Positions 1-8,514 of a DNA stretch of 64,000 nt are shown here, one piece after another. The position numbers and the translations under genes were made by a program. The stretch covers positions 5,270,001 to 5,334,000 of the forward strand of contig NZ_CP018016.1 of NCBI RefSeq assembly GCF_000280495.2. Direction: 5' to 3'. The notes beneath the pieces were generated by a model. It did no database searches. It saw nothing but the letters and a program-made list of their open reading frames with translations, and had not been told where the DNA came from. Position 1 is the first letter of the stretch, and each line of letters starts with the position of its first letter. Origin of the DNA: Kosakonia radicincitans DSM 16656 (GTDB taxonomy: Bacteria; Pseudomonadota; Gammaproteobacteria; Enterobacterales; Enterobacteriaceae).

Positions 1-160
1 TCAGCAAAATGATGCTGCCAGTCTGAAGAATTTTTCGGGGGCTGAACGGAAGCCGGATACGTGGCTTAACCGCAGCAGCGGACTGCACCTCCGGCGCACT
101 GACCTGATGCTCAGGAGCTTCAGGGAGCAGTTCCTCGGGCGAGGCATGACTGAGTGACAT
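1..160 (-). CDS. Partial ICE membrane protein, N-terminal 53 residues
   Basis: An open frame starts at the ATG at 158-160 and runs off the left edge of the window without a stop. A ribosome binding site (AAGGAA) lies 7 nt upstream. The visible part is a hydrophilic, Pro/Glu-rich head followed by a basic stretch (KPRIRLPFSPRK) and the start of a hydrophobic segment (GSIILL), as in a cytoplasmic head before a first membrane helix. It lies downstream of rci on the same strand. In SPI-7-like elements conjugation genes follow the pil operon, so an ICE membrane protein (for example the TIGR03747 group) is plausible. That assignment is inference from position. Confidence 0.55.
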   Translation of the reverse strand, partial: MSLSHASPEELLPEAPEHQVSAPEVQSAAAVKPRIRLPFSPRKILQTGSIILL

Positions 161-278
161 ACAGGGATTCCTTATGGCTGCACAGCAGAACGGCCATAAG
201 GTGCTAAAACACGCCGTGAATGGCGATGATTAACTCATCAGCCATTTTTTAAAATTATTCCGGGGAGGGGATCACCGA

Positions 279-1439
279 TTAAGTTCCGTTATCAGTGCCT
301 GCTGCCTCTCCCCCTTTATGGAAGGGATTAATCAGTACGCGATGAGCTTCCCGGACGCCAATTTCACCTGGTGGCGGAAGCCTTTTACCGGCTCGCGCTG
401 CCAGAGCCTGAATTCGCAGAAGATGTGAAGCTGCATTTGCCAGGGCTTCATCACGATTTACTGCGGTAATAGCCGTGTGCTCCAGGTCACTGAACTGCAC
501 CCGGAACAGGCCGCCGGATTCTGAAACCTCTGCCGGATAGGGAACAAATAACGTTGCCAGCTTCTGTGCCTGACGGCGTCGGGCATCCAGTTTGCTGACC
601 AGCTGAGAGGCCCGAAGGTGTGTATACCGTTTCAGCATATTCATACTCTTATGGCCTGAGATCGCCGCCACCTCCATGACATTCAGCGTCCCGAGCTCGA
701 ACAAGCGGCTGACCGCTTCATGACGCAGATCGTGAAAATGGAGATCATGTATCTCCAGTTCAGCCAGAAGAACCCGCCATGCGCTTTTAAAACCATTTGA
801 GGTGTAATCAAAAACCGGCCCCGTCACCGGCCCCGCAAACTCTTTCAGGACCTGTCGTGCTTTCCATGACAAAGGCACATCACGGGCGGTGCCATTTTTC
901 GTGAGCGGCAGGTGAGCAATGCCCAGATGAAGATCCACATATTCCCAGCGCAGGGACAGAATTTCTCCCTGACGCATGGCTGTTTCCAGCGCCAGATGAA
1001 AAATGGCGAGAAGCTGCGGATTTTTCTGGCGGAGGGCGCGCGCAATCCGACGCTCTTCGGTGGAGGTCAGCCGGCGCGTACGCCCGGGGGACGCCGCAGG
1101 TTTACGAACGTGTTCGACGGGATTGTGTGAGCAGGTTCCCCATTCGATACGCGCAAGATTATACAGCGCCGAAAGTAAGGCCAGTTCAAGCCTGACCGTA
1201 TTGGGACTCACAGTACGTCCTGTACGGTCGCTCACCGTATTCAGCCTCATATCACGGTAATCAGCGATATCCACGGAGGTAATCTCATCCATGCACTTCA
1301 GTGACAGCGCTGAACGTTTGATAACGTTGATGCGGTAAAACTCCTGAAGATGACCACGTTTGTGGACAGAGACCGCACTGAAATATTTATCCAGTGCTTT
1401 TGCCAGTGGCATTTTTTTTATCCGATTCCTGACCGCCAT
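279..1439 (-). CDS. rci: Shufflon-specific tyrosine recombinase Rci
   Basis: This 386-aa site-specific tyrosine recombinase inverts DNA between sfx repeats to switch the C-terminus of the pilus adhesin PilV. The size is close to R64 Rci (384 aa). The catalytic block is visible: an Arg in [24 protein letters not shown] (H-x-x-R), a following His in [10 protein letters not shown] and the Tyr in LKRYTHL. A longer open frame to 1535 exists, but it reads through an sfx repeat. The ATG at 1437-1439, with AGGGGAA just upstream, starts the usual N-terminus (MAVRNRIKK). The gene begins 51 bp from the outermost sfx site and follows pilV, the standard arrangement. Confidence 0.95.
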   Translation of the reverse strand: MAVRNRIKKMPLAKALDKYFSAVSVHKRGHLQEFYRINVIKRSALSLKCMDEITSVDIADYRDMRLNTVSDRTGRTVSPNTVRLELALLSALYNLARIEWGTCSHNPVEHVRKPAASPGRTRRLTSTEERRIARALRQKNPQLLAIFHLALETAMRQGEILSLRWEYVDLHLGIAHLPLTKNGTARDVPLSWKARQVLKEFAGPVTGPVFDYTSNGFKSAWRVLLAELEIHDLHFHDLRHEAVSRLFELGTLNVMEVAAISGHKSMNMLKRYTHLRASQLVSKLDARRRQAQKLATLFVPYPAEVSESGGLFRVQFSDLEHTAITAVNRDEALANAASHLLRIQALAARAGKRLPPPGEIGVREAHRVLINPFHKGGEAAGTDNGT

Positions 1440-1489
1440 GGTATTCCCCTGAAAAATCAGGAAAGATATCACACTGCTGTCAGACATCA

Positions 1490-1508
1490 CTGTCAATCCG
1501 GTGTGTGG
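1490..1508 (+). repeat. sfx site 1
   Basis: Exact 19-bp sfx copy in plus orientation, 51 bp before the rci start. It precedes silent tail A. Confidence 0.9.
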
Positions 1509-1766
1509 CAAAGCACCAGTCTTGGGGGATTCCAAATGGTACAGGGGAATAGCGCATGCGGAGCAAATACATTATCAACTGCTGTTTGCCCTAATGGGAT
1601 GCGAGTCATTTCTGGCGGTTGGACTTTAACCGGATGGTCTGGAAATGACGGTCATAACTCTCCCGACCAAAGTATCCCTGGTAGCGCCAATACATGGCGG
1701 ATAGTCACTGGAGGGGGGAATAATAATGGTCAATGTCTTGCAGCAGTAGCTTATTGCTCAAGGTAA
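1509..1766 (+). CDS. Silent PilV tail A (shufflon cassette)
   Basis: This open frame continues from the sfx-encoded CQSGVW for 85 residues to a stop at 1766. It has no start codon of its own and is expressed only when inversion joins it to pilV. The tail is rich in Gly, Asn and Trp with several Cys, for example [15 protein letters not shown] and [16 protein letters not shown], as expected of an adhesin tip domain. It shares no obvious sequence with tails B, C or D beyond the junction peptide. Confidence 0.8.
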   Translation, partial: QSTSLGGFQMVQGNSACGANTLSTAVCPNGMRVISGGWTLTGWSGNDGHNSPDQSIPGSANTWRIVTGGGNNNGQCLAAVAYCSR

Positions 1767-1775
1767 ATTATCTTC

Positions 1776-1794
1776 CTGTCAATCCGGTGTGTGG
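1776..1794 (+). repeat. sfx site 2
   Basis: Exact 19-bp sfx copy in plus orientation, between the stop of tail A and tail B. Confidence 0.9.
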
Positions 1795-1974
1795 CAATCC
1801 AGTGGAGGATCAGGCCTCAGGGTCTGTGCAAACTACTGTGGAGGGAAATGGCCGCTGGAAGTTGGAAAAGTTAACCATGATGGAGACTGGTCATCCTGGA
1901 ACACCCTGGGAGAGGGGTGTGGCGGTGGATATTCCATGAATTGGTTAACCCCTGTTTTCTGCAGCATTAACTGA
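1795..1974 (+). CDS. Silent PilV tail B (shufflon cassette)
   Basis: This open frame continues from the second sfx copy for 59 residues. It contains paired Cys and Trp/Gly-rich stretches (VCANYCGGKWPLEV, GDWSSWNTLGEGCGGGY). The stop TGA directly abuts the next sfx copy. It has no start codon of its own and is expressed only after inversion between sites 2 and 4. Confidence 0.78.
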   Translation, partial: QSSGGSGLRVCANYCGGKWPLEVGKVNHDGDWSSWNTLGEGCGGGYSMNWLTPVFCSIN

Positions 1975-1993
1975 CTGTCAATCCGGTGTGTGG
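1975..1993 (+). repeat. sfx site 3
   Basis: Exact 19-bp sfx copy in plus orientation. With the inverted site 4 it bounds a 507-bp invertible segment that carries tails C and D tail to tail. Confidence 0.9.
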
Positions 1994-2197
1994 CGAAAAA
2001 GCACAGTTGCACTACAGCGAACCACATGGACAGTATCAGGAACGGGTGAGAATTATGGCGATGTGTGTCAGGCATATATTCAGTCATCCGGAATGATTAA
2101 TGATGGGTGGGTAGCTTCTGGTTCTGATGCGTGTACGGAGGATGGTGAATACTGCACTTACGATAACGTCCGTTGTTACGCCGTCCGTTTGCAGTGA
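1994..2197 (+). CDS. Silent PilV tail C (shufflon cassette)
   Basis: This open frame continues from the third sfx copy for 67 residues to a stop at 2197. The end is Cys-rich (GSDACTEDGEYCTYDNVRCYA). It is the partner of the expressed tail D in one double-tailed invertible segment, the classic R64 layout. The stop is followed at once by a truncated sfx sequence. Confidence 0.78.
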   Translation, partial: RKSTVALQRTTWTVSGTGENYGDVCQAYIQSSGMINDGWVASGSDACTEDGEYCTYDNVRCYAVRLQ

Positions 2198-2206
2198 CTG
2201 TCAATC
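2198..2206 (+). repeat. Truncated sfx relic
   Basis: CTGTCAATC, the first 9 of 19 sfx bases, follows the stop codon of tail C. This is the same TGA-CTGTCAATC arrangement seen between tail B and site 3. The remaining ten bases are missing, so this is probably the scar of a lost fifth site. Confidence 0.5.
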
Positions 2207-2249
2207 TTACACCGGCCATATTTTCCTACCACTTGAACCGGAGATGAAC

Positions 2250-3593
2250 CTAATCGCACGGAATTACATAGTTAGACTGGACAGGTGTATCTATGGCCAT
2301 CCAGGTATATGGTCGGCCAGTTTTAAATGGATCATGCTGAGGATTTTGGTCCGCGCAAATTCCAGTAAGTAGTCCCCCAACATACGAAAGGACAGTACAG
2401 CGCGTAATGCCTATAGCACCCGGAAATGTATTCGATAAACACATAGAATTTGACTGTTTGGTCCACACACCGGATTGACAGGAAAGTATTGCGCCAGACG
2501 CATCACGGCTTACAAGCCCGTTTGGTGAACACGTTGCGCCCGCTGTGTTCACCCCATCGAGCTGCAGAACCTCACCGGTGGACAGGCGACCATCTGCCCG
2601 TACGCTACCACCGCGAACCTGACCGGCGGTGTAAATATTCTTGTTATTAACAACCCGAACCCAGTCATTATCGGACATATAAAAACCACCGCCATGTGTT
2701 TCATCCAGCCAGCCTTTCCCGTCCCGCGTAATGAACCAGCCATTATTCGAACGGATATCGTTATTGGCTGTAATGGTATTGCCGGCAGTGACATTTGTCC
2801 CGGCTGCGACGTTCTGTCCCGTTACCGTGCCGTTTGCCGTCATATTGCCACCGGCGGTCACGTTGCCGCTGAACGTCCCCGTTACGGCATTGACGGTTCC
2901 GGTATTGTTGAGGTCGTTGCCGCCCATATCGATGCTGGTATGCATAGTGTTGAGATCGGGCTTACCGGTGACCGAAAAACGGTAAAGCCGGTCACTTTCA
3001 CCGCGAGCCACCCCCAGCTCATCCGTAGTCAGCAGTGTGGCAATATGCCCCTGCGTGCTGCTGACACCAAACTGTGCGAGAGGAACAGTCCAGCTCCCCA
3101 TTGCGCCGGTGGCTATACCTGACGTCCAGATGTAGCCCCCCATGCCGGCAGAGATATCCATTGATATCTGACGCAGCGCGAGAAACGGCAGCGCAGAGCC
3201 GTTCTGCGTGTAGACAATCGCCTGCAGCTGGTCGGTGTTGGTGGCATTGCGTATCACCGCAGCGGAATAAGCCTGACCGTCAATGGTGGTCTCACTGAAG
3301 CCCTGCTCCAGAAAACCGGTATTTTTCAGCATGGCGGGGGTCACAATGACCGGCGCGGTGGTGGTGGCACTGGCGAGCAGCGTATCGTAATAACGCCCGG
3401 TATAACTCTTTACGGCCTGCGTGAAGCGGGACACCTGCGCGGAGGTGTTCATCCAGGTCCGTCTCTGCATCCAGTCGCTGATAAGCGAATATCCCCATAC
3501 GCTGACCAGCAGCAGGATCACTAAAGCCGCACCTGTGCTGAGAATAGCCCAGCCACGATCGGTTGTTTTTGTTACGTTCACTGGTATCACCAT
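2250..3593 (-). CDS. pilV: Type IVB pilus minor pilin/adhesin PilV (tail D expressed)
   Basis: This 447-aa minor pilin sits at the tip of the thin pilus and selects the recipient cell during liquid mating. The N-terminus has a prepilin-like site (TTDRG before WAILSTG), then a long hydrophobic helix (LVILLLVSVWGYSLI). The middle is Gly/Asn/Thr-rich with a repeated NVTAGG/NVTAGN pattern, like a beta-helical stalk. The last 70 residues after the sfx-encoded CQSGVW are the variable tail, here with five Cys. The start ATG overlaps the end of pilU, so the two are translationally coupled. Confidence 0.93.
   Translation of the reverse strand: MVIPVNVTKTTDRGWAILSTGAALVILLLVSVWGYSLISDWMQRRTWMNTSAQVSRFTQAVKSYTGRYYDTLLASATTTAPVIVTPAMLKNTGFLEQGFSETTIDGQAYSAAVIRNATNTDQLQAIVYTQNGSALPFLALRQISMDISAGMGGYIWTSGIATGAMGSWTVPLAQFGVSSTQGHIATLLTTDELGVARGESDRLYRFSVTGKPDLNTMHTSIDMGGNDLNNTGTVNAVTGTFSGNVTAGGNMTANGTVTGQNVAAGTNVTAGNTITANNDIRSNNGWFITRDGKGWLDETHGGGFYMSDNDWVRVVNNKNIYTAGQVRGGSVRADGRLSTGEVLQLDGVNTAGATCSPNGLVSRDASGAILSCQSGVWTKQSNSMCLSNTFPGAIGITRCTVLSYVGGLLTGICADQNPQHDPFKTGRPYTWMAIDTPVQSNYVIPCD
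2463..2481 (-). repeat. sfx site 4 (inverted, inside pilV)
   Basis: Exact 19-bp sfx copy on the minus strand, inside the pilV reading frame. It marks the border between constant and variable parts of PilV and is the only inverted copy, so every productive inversion must use it. Confidence 0.9.
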
Positions 3594-4243
3594 GTAATAA
3601 GCGGCTGATAAAGTTTAAGCAGTGTCACTGACATCGCACCGGCACACAGCCAGGGGCCCATCGGCCCGCCCTCGCGGATGCGACGCACCGTTAACTGCCA
3701 CAGGACAAAAAACATCACACCGGTCAGCAGGGCATAAAGCCCGCTGGCTCCACCGAGCCATGCGGCAATGGCACCGGCCAGCCACACATCGCCAAGCCCC
3801 AGACACTCGCGCCCCTGAATCTTCGTTGAGCCATATCGCCAGCCGCCGAATATCAACATCGCGATGACCGCAGAAAGGAGATGTTCCGTAAACCCCGGGT
3901 GCAGAAGTGCGGCAGTAAGCCCCGCAGTCAGGCAGCTCACCGTCATTTCGCGGGGGAGCAGTCCCGTCAGCGCATCGGTCAGCGTCATTCTGAAAAGAAA
4001 CAGGCTGAGGAAAAAGGACAGAAGGCGGAGCATCGCCGGTGCAGGCGCCAGCAGCATGACACTGACAGCAGCGGCATACAGCCAGACTATCGCCGGACGC
4101 ACAGGAGAACTGCCCCCGTTCCGGTGCCCCGATATCACCAGGTTAATACGGACGAGGATTGCCATAACATTAAACAAACCGAGACTAAGGGGAAAAAGGA
4201 TGCCAAGCGTTGGCCACGGCATACTCAGCGTCAGCAGCGTCAC
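3587..4243 (-). CDS. pilU: Prepilin peptidase PilU
   Basis: This 218-aa integral inner-membrane aspartyl protease (GxGD family, A24) cleaves the leader of PilS and probably PilV. The first catalytic Asp is in TLTDALTGLLPRE and the second in the signature GLGDVWLAG. About six hydrophobic segments are visible. As in R64 PilU, there is no N-terminal Cys-rich methyltransferase domain, so it probably cleaves without N-methylation. It overlaps pilT by 4 nt and pilV by 7 nt. Confidence 0.92.
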   Translation of the reverse strand: MTLLTLSMPWPTLGILFPLSLGLFNVMAILVRINLVISGHRNGGSSPVRPAIVWLYAAAVSVMLLAPAPAMLRLLSFFLSLFLFRMTLTDALTGLLPREMTVSCLTAGLTAALLHPGFTEHLLSAVIAMLIFGGWRYGSTKIQGRECLGLGDVWLAGAIAAWLGGASGLYALLTGVMFFVLWQLTVRRIREGGPMGPWLCAGAMSVTLLKLYQPLITW

Positions 4244-4719
4244 AGTCTTACCCCCCGCTCTTTCAGTAAAAGGCGCCGGTAAATGGCATAAATCCGGTTG
4301 GCGTAGGATTCGCGCGTTTCATGGCGATCCTGACGAAACCCGGCGTTGTAAGAACCCAGACAGTTCCAGCTGATACCGCATACCTGAAAATGTTTCGCCA
4401 GAATCCAGGTGCCAATCTGCACATTGAGACAGGGACGGGTCAGCAGATCCTGCGGGCTGCGGATAACCCCCTGAGCCATCAGCGCCGGGATGTGCGAGGA
4501 GTTGACCTGCATCAGCCCGTAATCAGTGCTGAGCGCACGCCCGGTCTTTTTATCGCGATTAACATTCGTAATCCCCGGGCGCATACTGCTTTCGCCGGTG
4601 GCAATGGCTTGAATCAGCAGCGGATCGATGTGGTACTTTGCCCCGGCTGCGTCAAAGCAGAATGCCCCCGCGCGGGGGCTGAGCAGGATAAACAGCAGGA
4701 GGACTGTCAGGCGCAGCAT
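4240..4719 (-). CDS. pilT: Lytic transglycosylase PilT
   Basis: This 159-aa periplasmic peptidoglycan hydrolase is thought to open the wall for pilus assembly. It has an N-terminal signal peptide (LTVLLLFILLSPRAGA) and an SLT/goose-lysozyme-like domain with catalytic Glu in AIATGESSMRPG, then DYGLMQVNSSH and GSYNAGF. This is R64 PilT nomenclature; it is not the retraction ATPase called PilT in type IVA systems. Confidence 0.9.
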   Translation of the reverse strand: MLRLTVLLLFILLSPRAGAFCFDAAGAKYHIDPLLIQAIATGESSMRPGITNVNRDKKTGRALSTDYGLMQVNSSHIPALMAQGVIRSPQDLLTRPCLNVQIGTWILAKHFQVCGISWNCLGSYNAGFRQDRHETRESYANRIYAIYRRLLLKERGVRL

Positions 4720-4723
4720 GTCA

Positions 4724-5320
4724 TCAGCCGTTGTGCGTGAAGACCAGGGTGTTGTTACCCGTCATACCGGTGTCAGCGGTACAGGCTTTGCCGGCATCTT
4801 CGGCGCTGACCAGACCGTCGCTGTAATCGGTGCTGTTGATGCTGATGGCGCTGAACGCGCCACCGGAGCCGAGCTGGGTGGCAATGGAGATACAGTCGGC
4901 CTGCGGTACTTTCTGCGTGGTGACGGAGAAACCATTATTGAATCCATTTGATGCCACCGGTGCCATGACAACCTGTCCACCGTAGCTGTTCCACATCGTC
5001 CCCGTGCCGGAACTGGCCGTCCCCTGAATCGTCCAGCCAGCTTTTGGCGCACCTCCCTGCTGAATCAGCGTGCCGGTCATGGTGGTGCCGCTGGTAAAGT
5101 TATACCCGCCCTGGGTCTGCTTGAGCTGCTGGGCATTGGTCACAACGGTCTGGATATTTGAGGTTTCCACCGCAACAGACTTTTTGCCAGAGAGACCCCA
5201 GACAAGCGCCCCGACAATGCAGATGACGATAACCGTAAACAGGGCAATGCTGCCGTGCTCAAGGATACCCCAGCCCCGGTCTGGCTGGCGCTGGTGATAA
5301 TGTGATGTCTGAGATGACAT
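4724..5320 (-). CDS. pilS: Major type IVB prepilin PilS
   Basis: This 198-aa major subunit has a 16-residue leader ending QPDRG. Cleavage before WGILEHG places Glu at mature position 5, the residue that aligns pilin subunits. A 20-residue hydrophobic helix (SIALFTVIVICIVGALVWG) follows. Two Cys near the C-terminus (ADCISI and GKACTA) probably form the pilin disulfide loop. It lies between the platform gene pilR and pilT, as in R64 and SPI-7. Confidence 0.92.
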   Translation of the reverse strand: MSSQTSHYHQRQPDRGWGILEHGSIALFTVIVICIVGALVWGLSGKKSVAVETSNIQTVVTNAQQLKQTQGGYNFTSGTTMTGTLIQQGGAPKAGWTIQGTASSGTGTMWNSYGGQVVMAPVASNGFNNGFSVTTQKVPQADCISIATQLGSGGAFSAISINSTDYSDGLVSAEDAGKACTADTGMTGNNTLVFTHNG

Positions 5321-5329
5321 AGTCGTTCC

Positions 5330-6445
5330 TTAATGTATGTTGAAGGTGTTCATGTCCTGAATCTGCATCACCATCAGCAGGATGAGTAAGAAGAAACTCA
5401 TAATCAGAACGAGAGAAAAGAGTTTGGTGACATTCGCTTTACGGGCAACGCGTGTCAGCGCCTGTTCGAGCCAGCGGTCGGCATAGTTAGTGATGAGTGA
5501 CCCGGCGCTGTTACCCTTATCCAGCAGCGAGAGGTAGTTCACCGCCTCGCGGCTGGGGAAGTCGTAACCGCTCTGGCGCAGCGCCATGCCCAGCGAGTCC
5601 CCCTCGCTCATACACTCCATTGCCGCTTCGATACGCTCCTGCAGCCAGGGCGGAGCGAACTCGTTGAGGATCTGCAGCGCCTTAAGCTCCTGCACGCCGG
5701 CCCCCAGCAGGGCCCCGATATTCATCAGGAAAACCGCCCCCTGTAGATCCTGGTAAACCGACCAGGGCATCAGAAAATCGGCAACACGACGCAGCCGGCC
5801 TCGCCAGCGCGGCAGTGACCAGAACGCCAGAATGACGCCCCCGACTGTGGCACCTGCTGCGGTCACACCCCACCTGTCGGTCCACTGTGCCACCCCGTTC
5901 ATCAGCCCGAGTGCACCGGTCCAGCGTGCAGGGTCAGACATTTTGCTCAGGGTGGGCACCAGTGCCATGTTGTTGGCCAGCAGCAGCCCCGCGCTCAGCA
6001 GGGCCAGCGCTGACGGAAAGACCGAGGCAAAAACCACCTGACCAAGGATGCGCCGGCGGGCGACAATCAGCTTGTCAGCCTGCATCAGCGCACCGGGAAT
6101 ATTGCCTGTTTCCATACCGGCGCTGATAAGCGCCGCCTCTTCATAAGGTGCCCAGGCAGCCAGCACATCCTTCAGGGAGCGGCCCTCACGGTTGTCTTTC
6201 ACACCCTCAAGGCAGTCCTGCACCAGTTCATAATAGGGGTGCCAGCGCCGGCCAAAGTCGGTATGCACCTCACCAATCATGGTCAGCGCCTCTTCCAGTG
6301 CTTTGCGGTTTTCCAGCAGAAAGCGCAGGGTTTCGTAAAACGGCTGGCGATACTGTCCGGTAAACGTTGCCCTGACCAGGCGATACCGAAGCTTTTCCGC
6401 CAGCGACAAATCACGCTCAGGCGAAAAACGGGTCTTAACCGACAT
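5330..6445 (-). CDS. pilR: Inner-membrane platform protein PilR
   Basis: This 371-aa polytopic protein of the T2SS F/PilC family forms the membrane platform that couples ATPase PilQ to pilus growth. Two F-domain repeats are visible, the first with SAGMETGNIPGAL and the second with EGDSLGMALRQSG and DKGNSAGSL. Hydrophobic segments include one at the extreme C-terminus (LFSLVLIMSFFLLILLMVM). A longer frame extends to 6514, but the ATG at 6443-6445 with GAGGTG upstream fits better and overlaps the end of pilQ by 11 nt. Confidence 0.9.
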   Translation of the reverse strand: MSVKTRFSPERDLSLAEKLRYRLVRATFTGQYRQPFYETLRFLLENRKALEEALTMIGEVHTDFGRRWHPYYELVQDCLEGVKDNREGRSLKDVLAAWAPYEEAALISAGMETGNIPGALMQADKLIVARRRILGQVVFASVFPSALALLSAGLLLANNMALVPTLSKMSDPARWTGALGLMNGVAQWTDRWGVTAAGATVGGVILAFWSLPRWRGRLRRVADFLMPWSVYQDLQGAVFLMNIGALLGAGVQELKALQILNEFAPPWLQERIEAAMECMSEGDSLGMALRQSGYDFPSREAVNYLSLLDKGNSAGSLITNYADRWLEQALTRVARKANVTKLFSLVLIMSFFLLILLMVMQIQDMNTFNIH

Positions 6446-8009
6446 ATGGCACCTCACACTGCATGATGTCGTCTTCGTCCAGCGGACAGATAAGATCGCC
6501 TTCCAGCGGGTCAACGCGCCCCTCCGCGAGATAACGCAGCAGATGCATACGTCGGGTGATGCCCCCCTGGTTTACCCAGTACTGACGGGCAACGGCCGGG
6601 CCGTGAGACAACCAGATCTGCATCAGTCGGGCATCTGTGCGGACCACCTCGGCAATGGCCGTGCGACCGGTTACGCCGCGACTGACGATGCGACCGGTCA
6701 GCGGCACCGTTTTCTGGCAGTGAGAACAGCCCTCGTGATTACGGAAGAAGAGCTTGCCGGTGTCGCACACCCCCTCCACGGTGCAGTATTTTTCCAGGCG
6801 CGCGCGGGTTTCGCCGTCGAGTTCAGACGCTTTCACCTGCCAGGGAATCCGGCATTTTTCACACAACAGCGGCACCAGACGCTGGCCTATCAGGCCGGTG
6901 ACCAGTGACGCATCCGCCAGAAGGTGGCGGTCAACGCCGAAGTGCTCCATACGGCGCAGGGCGCCGATGGCGCTCTGGGTGTGCAGGGTGGAGAACAGCG
7001 CGTGGCCGGTTTCACTGGCGTAAATGGCGGCGATGAGGGAATACAGGTCACGCATTTCGCCGTTCAGGATGGCATCCGGATCGAGACGCAGCGCGGAGGC
7101 ATTGGCGTTACTCCAGGCGCGGCTGATGGCTTCCGGCGAGTTGTCAGCCGGCATGACGGGGGTCTGGATGGCGCCGGGAATACGTCCCTCCGGCGGGTTT
7201 TCCAGCGTCAGCAGGCGCTTTTTCCCCCCGGTCAGTTTCAGCCATATATCGCTGAACACACGCAGCGTGGCGCTTTTGCCGGAACCGGTAGGCCCGGTCA
7301 GCAGCACCATGCCTTCCGGCAGTCGAAGGATCTGCATAATAAGCTTTATCTGCTCCGGCAGAAAACCCAGCTGCGGCAGCCCGGGAATGCTATCGCCGTC
7401 ATCAGGAATGAGTCGCATGACCACAATAAGCCCGTCGGGCGTGGGGCGGTGTTCATAGCGGGCGCCATACAGACCGGCACGGCGGGCAAACTTCGCATCG
7501 ATGCGCCCTGACTGCTCGCGGCCGGCAAAAAATGACTGCTCGCGCACGTCGCACATGGAAAGATAGGAGGTGGAGGCCAGTGTCATCCCCTCCACATCTT
7601 TCACTTCATCCACCACTTCCAGCTCGCCGTGAATGCGCAACTGGACGATGCTGAGCTTACGGTCGGCGCTGATTTCAATATGGATATCAGACGCACTGAA
7701 CTCGTTTCCCAGTTTCATATAACTGATGACCTTATCCTGCGATACGCTGATATCGCGACTGTTCAGATCACTTTCACTGACGCTCCGGGACAGGGCCAGC
7801 CCCTGACGCTCTGCCACTTCGCGCCGGCGGTTCAGCTCGCTCAGCGTCACAAACTCGGTCTTTGCCGTCGGATACTCGCGGGTGACATCCATCACCCAGC
7901 GCTGTATGGCCGGTTCTTTTCGCCGGTTACCGTCGATAAGCAGCGTCACGCCGCCGGACGGATGCTGTTCGGCAAACACAAAATCCATAATGTCTTTATC
8001 GGGCGTCAT
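6435..8009 (-). CDS. pilQ: Pilus assembly ATPase PilQ
   Basis: This 524-aa cytoplasmic secretion ATPase (GspE/PilB class) powers pilus extension. Walker A is GPTGSGKS at about residue 245, and the Walker B region is LDPDAILNGEMRD. The His box is in FSTLHTQSAIGAL. A zinc-binding tetracysteine appears near the C-terminus (CEKC and, about 45 residues later, CSHC). The longer open frame upstream reads through pilP; the ATG at 8007-8009, 7 nt after the pilP stop, is the natural start. Confidence 0.92.
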   Translation of the reverse strand: MTPDKDIMDFVFAEQHPSGGVTLLIDGNRRKEPAIQRWVMDVTREYPTAKTEFVTLSELNRRREVAERQGLALSRSVSESDLNSRDISVSQDKVISYMKLGNEFSASDIHIEISADRKLSIVQLRIHGELEVVDEVKDVEGMTLASTSYLSMCDVREQSFFAGREQSGRIDAKFARRAGLYGARYEHRPTPDGLIVVMRLIPDDGDSIPGLPQLGFLPEQIKLIMQILRLPEGMVLLTGPTGSGKSATLRVFSDIWLKLTGGKKRLLTLENPPEGRIPGAIQTPVMPADNSPEAISRAWSNANASALRLDPDAILNGEMRDLYSLIAAIYASETGHALFSTLHTQSAIGALRRMEHFGVDRHLLADASLVTGLIGQRLVPLLCEKCRIPWQVKASELDGETRARLEKYCTVEGVCDTGKLFFRNHEGCSHCQKTVPLTGRIVSRGVTGRTAIAEVVRTDARLMQIWLSHGPAVARQYWVNQGGITRRMHLLRYLAEGRVDPLEGDLICPLDEDDIMQCEVPYVG

Positions 8010-8016
8010 CGTTGCC

Positions 8017-8514
8017 TCAGAAGGAAAGTTCAGAATTGTCACTGAGGCGCACGAGCGTGGACGTGACCTCCGTGACCCGTTTAGCAGTGCCGGGGATCTG
8101 GTCACCTTTCGCCACCTCGGTGACGCCCCCGTCCGGCAGCACAATGCGGGCGCGCAGCTGTGTGCCGCGACCGTAAATCTCCTGCAGGCGCACACTGCCG
8201 GCACGCTTCTCCGTGCCAGACGTCGCGGCCGTTTGTGACGGGACGGGTTGCGTCATGAGCGGGGCTGACGGTTGCAGGGATGTCGCCAGATAATTACGGT
8301 CGGTACTCTGCCCGGACTGGCTTTCGCGCAGCTGCTGTTCCAGACGGGCGGTCTGGACTTTCTGCTCCAGAATCAGGTTTCTGGCCTGTGCGGCTTCCAG
8401 TTCCCCGAGGGTGACGTTCGGTGGCAGCGCATCGGCGGTGGTGGCTGACAGCGCGGGCCCGCTGAGCAGAACGGACAGCAGCAGCCCCGTCCGGGCGGGA
8501 TTAATTCTGCGCAT
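8017..8514 (-). CDS. pilP: Pilus assembly protein PilP
   Basis: This 165-aa secreted or periplasmic protein begins with a signal sequence (TGLLLSVLLSGPALSATTADA). A coiled, Gln/Arg-rich stretch follows (ILEQKVQTARLEQQLRESQS). The C-terminal small beta domain has the PilP/GspC-like pattern VLPDGGVTEVAKGDQIPGT. By family it bridges the inner-membrane complex and the secretin PilN. It overlaps the end of pilO by 14 nt. Confidence 0.85.
   Translation of the reverse strand: MRRINPARTGLLLSVLLSGPALSATTADALPPNVTLGELEAAQARNLILEQKVQTARLEQQLRESQSGQSTDRNYLATSLQPSAPLMTQPVPSQTAATSGTEKRAGSVRLQEIYGRGTQLRARIVLPDGGVTEVAKGDQIPGTAKRVTEVTSTLVRLSDNSELSF

Larger units (their letters stand above)
1490..2481. repeat. 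pilV shufflon: four sfx sites and four PilV tails
   Basis: A 19-bp repeat, CTGTCAATCCGGTGTGTGG, occurs four times. It is in plus orientation at 1490-1508, 1776-1794 and 1975-1993, and inverted at 2463-2481. Read in frame it encodes CQSGVW, the junction peptide of PilV. Inversion between the 2463 site and any of the other three would splice a different tail onto the constant part of pilV. R64 Rci is known to invert only between inverted sites, so the three direct copies should not be excised. A truncated copy (first 9 bases) remains at 2198-2206. S. Typhi SPI-7 has only two tails; here there are four. Confidence 0.9.

Noticed and set aside
1350..1766. 138-codon plus-strand ORF over the shufflon
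   Set aside because: Only the part after the sfx repeat (1509-1766) is a real PilV tail. The first part is antisense to rci, so it is not an independent gene.
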